Positions 4,215-7,086 of a stretch of 7,086 nucleotides of DNA are shown here, piece after piece. The notes under the pieces were generated by a model, which was not told the DNA's origin, did not search any database, and worked only from the letters and a program-made list of their open reading frames with translations. The position numbers and the translations under genes were made by a program. The stretch's first letter is position 1. Every line of letters begins with the position of its first letter. Origin of the DNA: an uncultured Clostridia bacterium (GTDB lineage Bacteria > Bacillota > Clostridia > TANB77 > CAG-508); the NCBI GenBank assembly GCA_934177795.1, contig CAKPPS010000043.1, positions 1-7,086 of the forward strand, written 5' to 3'.

Positions 4215-5243
4215 ATGATAGATACTATAAAAATTTATGCGGAAATAAATAAAGAAACATATAATGCTATAAAATATAAATCTATTGTCAAAAATTCAAC
4301 AGATTATAATTCAGGTGAATTACTATATGAAATAATTAATGACCATTTAAGTGGTAGTTTTGATAGTCGTCTTAGTGTTCGTGTTGGATGTGGTTCAAAA
4401 TATCAATTTACTACTTATGGCTATTTTATTGAAATAGAAGGTAGTTATCATAAAATTATTAATGGGTATAATTCTCATAACGGATATTATGATATGGAGT
4501 TTATAGTTGAAAACTTGATACAGATGGTTGAATTATCTTATAACATTGTTTTACCTGCTCTTTCTAAATGGTTTTTACAAAGATGTGATATAGCAATTTG
4601 CTATGATTTAAAAGAACAAGAAAATGTTAAATCTTATATAAATAGTCTTAGTAGATGTAAATATCCTCGTCGAAATATAAAATTTTATTATGATGAAAGT
4701 CTATATCTTACTGGAACTACTACTACATTAAAAATATATAATAAATTATTAGAGTTTAGAAAACATGATTTAAAAAAATTTATAAGTAGTGATTTTAATT
4801 TATCAGATTATCTTTCTTTTATTTCTGGCTTTATAAGGTTTGAATGTGAAATTAAGAAAAAGATGTTAGTAAAAATGTATAATACTAAACATATTAAAGT
4901 TATTGATGTAAAATATGATGATTTAAAAATTATTTGGAGTGATGAATTTATGAAATTATTAGGAATTATAAAGAGTGATTTAAATATTGTTAGAGGTAGG
5001 GAAGAAGTAAAAAAAAGATTAAATACTATATTTAAACCGAGTAAAGCTATAAGATTATATAATTTTTATTGTGCAATTCAATTGAATGGTGAAATTGATA
5101 TGAAAGAAAGTATGTCATCTCGTACATATCAACGTAATATTAAAGATTTAAAACTTGCTAAAGTTGATTTTAGTCAAAGTTATAAGATAGAAGAGTTTGA
5201 ATTGTTTTATTTTAATCCATTTGAATCGAAAGAAGTAGCTTAA
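4215..5243 (+). CDS. Gene II/X-type rolling-circle replication initiator
   Basis: A 342-aa protein starting MIDTIKIYAE, the opening typical of the phage/plasmid gene II/X replication family (Phage_CRI, with a Phage_X-like C-terminus). Features: SVRVGCGSKYQF near residues 54-65; QRCDIAICYDL (122-132) with Arg123-x-Asp125; KIYNKLLE (173-180) with Tyr175 and Lys177, a candidate catalytic region; RFECEIKK (208-215); and near the C-terminus SSRTYQRNIKDL (301-312), a conserved type of end motif. It should nick the origin, prime rolling-circle synthesis and re-ligate the viral strand. ATG 4215 is chosen because AGGAG (4200-4204) lies 10 bases upstream; an upstream in-frame TTG (4188) overlaps that leader. 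The likely origin is in the same leader. The gene ends tail-to-tail with the minus-strand gene, overlapping by 4 bases. Confidence 0.88.
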   Translation: MIDTIKIYAEINKETYNAIKYKSIVKNSTDYNSGELLYEIINDHLSGSFDSRLSVRVGCGSKYQFTTYGYFIEIEGSYHKIINGYNSHNGYYDMEFIVENLIQMVELSYNIVLPALSKWFLQRCDIAICYDLKEQENVKSYINSLSRCKYPRRNIKFYYDESLYLTGTTTTLKIYNKLLEFRKHDLKKFISSDFNLSDYLSFISGFIRFECEIKKKMLVKMYNTKHIKVIDVKYDDLKIIWSDEFMKLLGIIKSDLNIVRGREEVKKRLNTIFKPSKAIRLYNFYCAIQLNGEIDMKESMSSRTYQRNIKDLKLAKVDFSQSYKIEEFELFYFNPFESKEVA

Positions 5244-5254
5244 ACTACTTCTTT
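5229..5254. terminator. Bidirectional terminator at convergent gene ends
   Basis: AAAGAAGTAG (5229-5238) and CTACTTCTTT (5245-5254) form a perfect 10-bp stem with a 6-base loop that contains both stop codons. T-rich sequence follows on each strand (CTTCTTTTAAT on plus, TTCTTTCGATT on minus). The tracts are short, so efficiency may be moderate. Confidence 0.65.
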
Positions 5255-5737
5255 TAATAATATGTTTAATATTTCATTTTCTGTATATTCATTTTTAGCT
5301 TTGTAATGTATTATATTAACAGATTCTTTAAGCATTTTATCTAATAAAATATCACGTTGTTTTCTCTTATTATTTTCATGTGAACTGTCATCAAGTTCAA
5401 TACAAGTAAGTATTTGTCCGTTATTTATATTATATAAAACAAAATCAATGCTTTTATTTCTAATTTCTTCGTATAAGTCTGGCAATCTTCTGTTATTTAT
5501 ATCTATAATTCTGTTTATAGCTACTTGAGTGGAAATTTGTATATAGATATTTCTTGTTTTATATTTATCGTTTAAAATTCTAATTGCTTTTATTAATTCT
5601 TTCAAAAACTTTCTCTCATTAATACTTAGAAATTCTTTTTTTACAGTATAATTAGGTATTTTATAATATTCAATTCTACCATCACTATCATATATAGGTA
5701 TTTGTTCGATTTTTCTCTTTTCATCTAATATTTTCAT
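5240..5737 (-). CDS. DUF2726-type putative PD-(D/E)XK nuclease
   Basis: A 165-aa protein on the strand opposite to all other phage genes. Its start has a near-perfect AAGGAGGAT (5743-5751 complement) 7 bases upstream. The pattern fits DUF2726, a restriction-endonuclease-like fold: SINERKFLKEL (38-48) near the start of the domain, KSIDFVLYN (95-103) with Asp98, then CIELDDSSH (112-120) with Glu114, Asp116 and His120, then KRKQRDILLDKML (124-136). Asp98 and Glu114-x-Asp116 are the candidate metal-binding residues. The first 35 residues are a basic/acidic leader. No signal peptide or membrane span is seen. It is not part of the known inovirus core set, has its own promoter region and converges on rep, so it is an accessory gene, perhaps for defence, superinfection exclusion or DNA processing. 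Activity is inferred from the fold motifs. Confidence 0.75.
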   Translation of the reverse strand: MKILDEKRKIEQIPIYDSDGRIEYYKIPNYTVKKEFLSINERKFLKELIKAIRILNDKYKTRNIYIQISTQVAINRIIDINNRRLPDLYEEIRNKSIDFVLYNINNGQILTCIELDDSSHENNKRKQRDILLDKMLKESVNIIHYKAKNEYTENEILNILLKEVV

Positions 5738-5785
5738 ATTTTATCCTCCTTCTTGCTGATTATATCATTATAGTTTTAATTGTTG

Positions 5786-5839
5786 TGTCGAAATATGTCG
5801 ATAATATAATTTGACATGTTAACATAATTATGTTATCCT
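5786..5839 (+). promoter_or_regulatory. Promoter with palindromic operator for the 105-aa gene
   Basis: TTGACA (5811-5816), a 17-bp spacer and TATCCT (5834-5839) preceded by TG (5831-5832) form a strong extended promoter. The spacer and first base of the -10 box form a perfect 14-bp palindrome, AACATAATTATGTT (5821-5834), well placed for a repressor. Upstream, TGTCGA occurs twice exactly 10 bp apart (5786-5791, 5796-5801), one helical turn. On the minus strand, TATAAT boxes at 5767-5772 and 5759-5764 may serve the divergent nuclease gene, without a good -35 box. Confidence 0.65.
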
Positions 5840-5857
5840 TTTAGTGGGGGTGATATT

Positions 5858-6175
5858 ATGAAAGAATATGGTATTTATGTTAAAAATGGTAATGCGTTAC
5901 CATATATGCTAAATATTTTTGATGATATTGATTTAGCGAAAATTAAACTATATGACATGATATCTTTAGAAAGTTTAAGACAACGACCATATTTTGTAGA
6001 CAATGATTTTTATAAAAACGCTCATAATATGGAAACTTGTAGATTGATGTATTTATGTATAAAAGAAAGAGAAGTTACAGAATGGAAAAAATATTCAGAA
6101 AAAGAAAACAGTAAAGAAAAAATTCAAAATGATAAAAAAATTTTCTTTATTAATGAATATAGAATCCAAAAATAA
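5858..6175 (+). CDS. Hypothetical protein, 105 aa
   Basis: ATG 5858 follows GGGGGTGAT (5846-5854) closely and lies just downstream of a strong promoter with a palindromic operator candidate. The N-terminal 70 residues look like a compact soluble domain (MKEYGIYVKNGNALPYMLNI, then FDDIDLAKIKLYDM, then CRLMYLCIKEREV). The last 35 residues are highly charged and likely helical (KKYSEKENSKEKIQNDKK). No helix-turn-helix, membrane span or signal peptide is evident, and I do not recognise the family. As the leading gene of a regulated promoter, divergent from the nuclease-like gene, it may act in phage control or as a partner of that protein; this is context only. Confidence 0.65.
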   Translation: MKEYGIYVKNGNALPYMLNIFDDIDLAKIKLYDMISLESLRQRPYFVDNDFYKNAHNMETCRLMYLCIKEREVTEWKKYSEKENSKEKIQNDKKIFFINEYRIQK

Positions 6176-6198
6176 ATTAATATTTTTATACATTTTTA

Positions 6199-6227
6199 TT
6201 GACATAGTTTTTTTATTATGATATTAA
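6199..6227 (+). promoter_or_regulatory. Outward-facing promoter near the right end
   Basis: TTGACA (6199-6204), 17-bp spacer, TATTAA (6222-6227). It lies 112 bp inside the right repeat and points out of the prophage. In the integrated form it reads into the flank. In the circular phage it would read across the joined att site into the ssDNA-binding-protein leader, about 258 bp downstream. Confidence 0.5.
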
Positions 6228-6475
6228 ATAGATATGTTTATATTATATTATACGTTTTATTAAATATTATCTATATCGTATACTATTTAAATATTTGTAG
6301 GGAGAAGGTAACAAGAATTTTGTGTGATTCAGATATAAAACATTGCACAAAATCAAAGTTTTGTGCAATAAGAGATAGGAGTAAAATAATAGAACCCCTT
6401 TTAGAGTCCTACCCACAAGTTGTTGTAACTATTAGCCTTAACGGCTTCACTAGCTATTTATTAGCTATCGTTTGA
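6218..6475 (+). CDS. Doubtful ORF crossing the right junction
   Basis: An 85-codon frame begins at ATG 6218 inside the prophage, without a ribosome-binding site and overlapping the -10 region of a promoter. It has a hydrophobic Tyr/Ile-rich start, then REKVTRILCDSDIK, HCTKSK at the att repeat, and FCAIRDRSKIIEPLLESYPQ in the flank. The part after the junction (6360-6475) may be the displaced C-terminus of the flanking ORF that enters at base 1, because HCTKSK is in the same frame at both ends. In the circular phage the frame would end after YLAKFIQDSICIY. It may be non-coding. Confidence 0.25.
   Translation: MILNRYVYIILYVLLNIIYIVYYLNICREKVTRILCDSDIKHCTKSKFCAIRDRSKIIEPLLESYPQVVVTISLNGFTSYLLAIV
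6339..6369 (+). repeat. Right attachment site (attR), complete dif-like palindrome
   Basis: Bases 6339-6359 repeat 56-76. From 6342 to 6369 the site is a perfect 11-6-11 palindrome: left arm ATTGCACAAAA, centre TCAAAG, right arm TTTTGTGCAAT. This is the architecture of XerC/XerD dif sites. Against the E. coli dif arms as I remember them (GGTGCGCATAA and TTATGTTAAAT), the matches are 7/11 and 8/11. Host XerC/D is therefore a plausible integrase for this element, which encodes none. Confidence 0.6.
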
Positions 6476-6520
6476 CTAACATTATTACTTTATAATTTAT
6501 TCCTTGTAATAATGTTAGTC
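6474..6520. repeat. Perfect 15-bp inverted repeat in right flank
   Basis: GACTAACATTATTAC (6474-6488) and GTAATAATGTTAGTC (6506-6520) are perfect complements with a 17-base loop. Just upstream is a smaller hairpin (AGCC 6434-6437, GGCT 6443-6446). No T tract follows the large stem, so it is at best an imperfect terminator. It starts at the stop region of the flanking ORF and could end its transcript. Confidence 0.5.
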
Positions 6521-7086
6521 TAGTCCCAGATATTTATTTCTAAAATCAATTTTAAATCAGTTTTATAATTTATCCTTATAATTTTACATCTGAATAATTT
6601 TTCTATTTAAAATTTAATTTTATTACTTAATAATTTTTATTTCATATTATATTTTATATAAATTTTCCAAAAATCTTCAAAATGCCTATTTCTCTATATT
6701 TGCCGTATTTTACCAACAACAAACTAAGCCTTAAAAATAAAAACGGCTTAAAATCGATTCTCGTGTGTCGTTTTTTTAGGTATTTTTTCAGTTTTTTATA
6801 TATTTATATAAGTATAAAAAATTTGGTTATTTTTTATCTAAAATCTCTCAAACCCAGAATTATCAATATTTTGCTAAAATACTAAACGACAAGTTATATG
6901 GCTTAAGTATAAAAATGGCTTAAAATCGATTCTCATAAGCCGTTATTTTAGATCTTTTAGAGATTACTTTAGCATCTGCAGATAATTATAAAAATTGCAT
7001 ATATATAACTAAAATTTTCATAAACAACTCAAATAAATCTAAATTTAATGTTTAGATGAATAATTTAATATTGCAATATTGTAAAT
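6521..7086. other. Right flank without a credible gene
   Basis: This stretch is extremely AT-rich and all frames are short. An open frame at 6682-6885 has no ribosome-binding site and runs through a non-coding repeat. Apart from the repeat pair at 6726-6785 and 6899-6955, I see no gene, tRNA or promoter with confidence. Confidence 0.6.
6726..6955. repeat. Two-copy direct repeat of about 55 bp
   Basis: GGCTTAAAATCGATTCTC occurs at 6745-6762 and 6917-6934. Similarity extends on both sides: a TAA..ATAAAAA block before, and CGTT.TTTTAG.T.TTTT after. Copy 2 contains GGCTTA (6917-6922) paired with TAAGCC (6936-6941). Copy 1 has AAGCC (6726-6730) paired with GGCTT (6745-6749). The copies are 172 bp apart. 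The pattern suggests duplicated structured elements, possibly terminators. Confidence 0.6.

Larger units (their letters stand above)
56..6359 (+). mobile_element. Complete inovirus (filamentous phage) prophage
   Basis: A 21-base direct repeat (56-76 and 6339-6359) brackets a block of about 6283 bp that contains an inovirus gene set in the order known from Ff phages: ssDNA-binding protein, small membrane peptide, major coat, pIII-position protein, pVI-like protein, pI/Zot ATPase, intergenic hairpins, gene II-type Rep. All structural and replication genes are on the plus strand; one accessory gene is on the minus strand. No integrase, transposase or secretin gene is visible. Absence of a secretin fits a monoderm host. 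The assignment rests on the Walker ATPase, the Rep motifs and the synteny together. Exact ends are inferred from the repeat and not from an empty-site comparison. Confidence 0.9.

Noticed and set aside
6474..6520. Insertion-sequence terminal repeat
   Set aside because: The two arms are only 17 bases apart with no transposase; a hairpin is the simpler reading.
6682..6885. 67-codon open frame in the right flank
   Set aside because: No ribosome-binding site, crosses a repeat copy, and its composition only reflects AT-rich DNA.
6726..6955. CRISPR array
   Set aside because: Only two imperfect copies 172 bp apart, with no regular spacer structure and no cas genes.

Overview
The window holds an essentially complete filamentous-phage (inovirus) prophage with about 55 bases of left flank and about 730 bases of right flank. 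DNA is very AT-rich (roughly a quarter G+C by eye) and most genes have strong AAAGGAG/GGAGG ribosome-binding sites. With the absence of an outer-membrane secretin gene (no pIV), this suggests a low-GC monoderm host, most likely a clostridium-like Firmicute; the genus cannot be read from the sequence. The prophage is bounded by a 21-base direct repeat (56-76 and 6339-6359), giving an element of about 6283 bp, the usual size for this family.

Layout, left to right (Ff phage names are for role and order, not for sequence identity): ssDNA-binding-protein candidate of 88 aa (202-468, pV position); 46-aa membrane peptide (470-610, pVII/pIX position); 50-aa leaderless major coat protein (719-871, pVIII) followed by a strong terminator (881-922); a secreted adsorption/tip protein (939-2461, pIII position) that is split between two reading frames; 85-aa membrane protein (2458-2715, pVI); Zot-like assembly ATPase (2741-3616, pI); 31-aa membrane peptide (3616-3711); a gene-free region with large hairpins (3712-3939, packaging/origin candidate); a 66-aa unknown protein (3940-4140); a hairpin resembling a plus-strand origin (4151-4174); and the gene II/X-type rolling-circle replication initiator (4215-5243). 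A convergent gene on the minus strand (5240-5737) encodes a DUF2726-type putative nuclease. Divergent from it, behind a consensus promoter with a palindromic operator candidate, lies a 105-aa unknown gene (5858-6175). A further promoter at 6199-6227 points out of the right end. No integrase or transposase is present.

The most notable points are: (1) the pIII-position gene. Its zero frame runs 939-1682 and its -1 frame 1499-2461. The switch point carries a T5 run followed after 6 nt by a perfect 7-bp GC-rich stem-loop, as in programmed -1 frameshifting. In the overlap, one frame encodes a Gly/Ser/Thr linker and the other a membrane segment resembling the major coat protein. (2) The right junction is a perfect 11-6-11 palindrome with the architecture of a Xer/dif site, suggesting integration by the host XerC/D recombinases. 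(3) The nuclease-like passenger gene. (4) An origin hairpin carrying the GTTCTT loop motif of Ff phages.

The right flank (6476-7086) has no credible gene. It contains a perfect 15-bp inverted repeat and two copies of a roughly 55-bp repeat.
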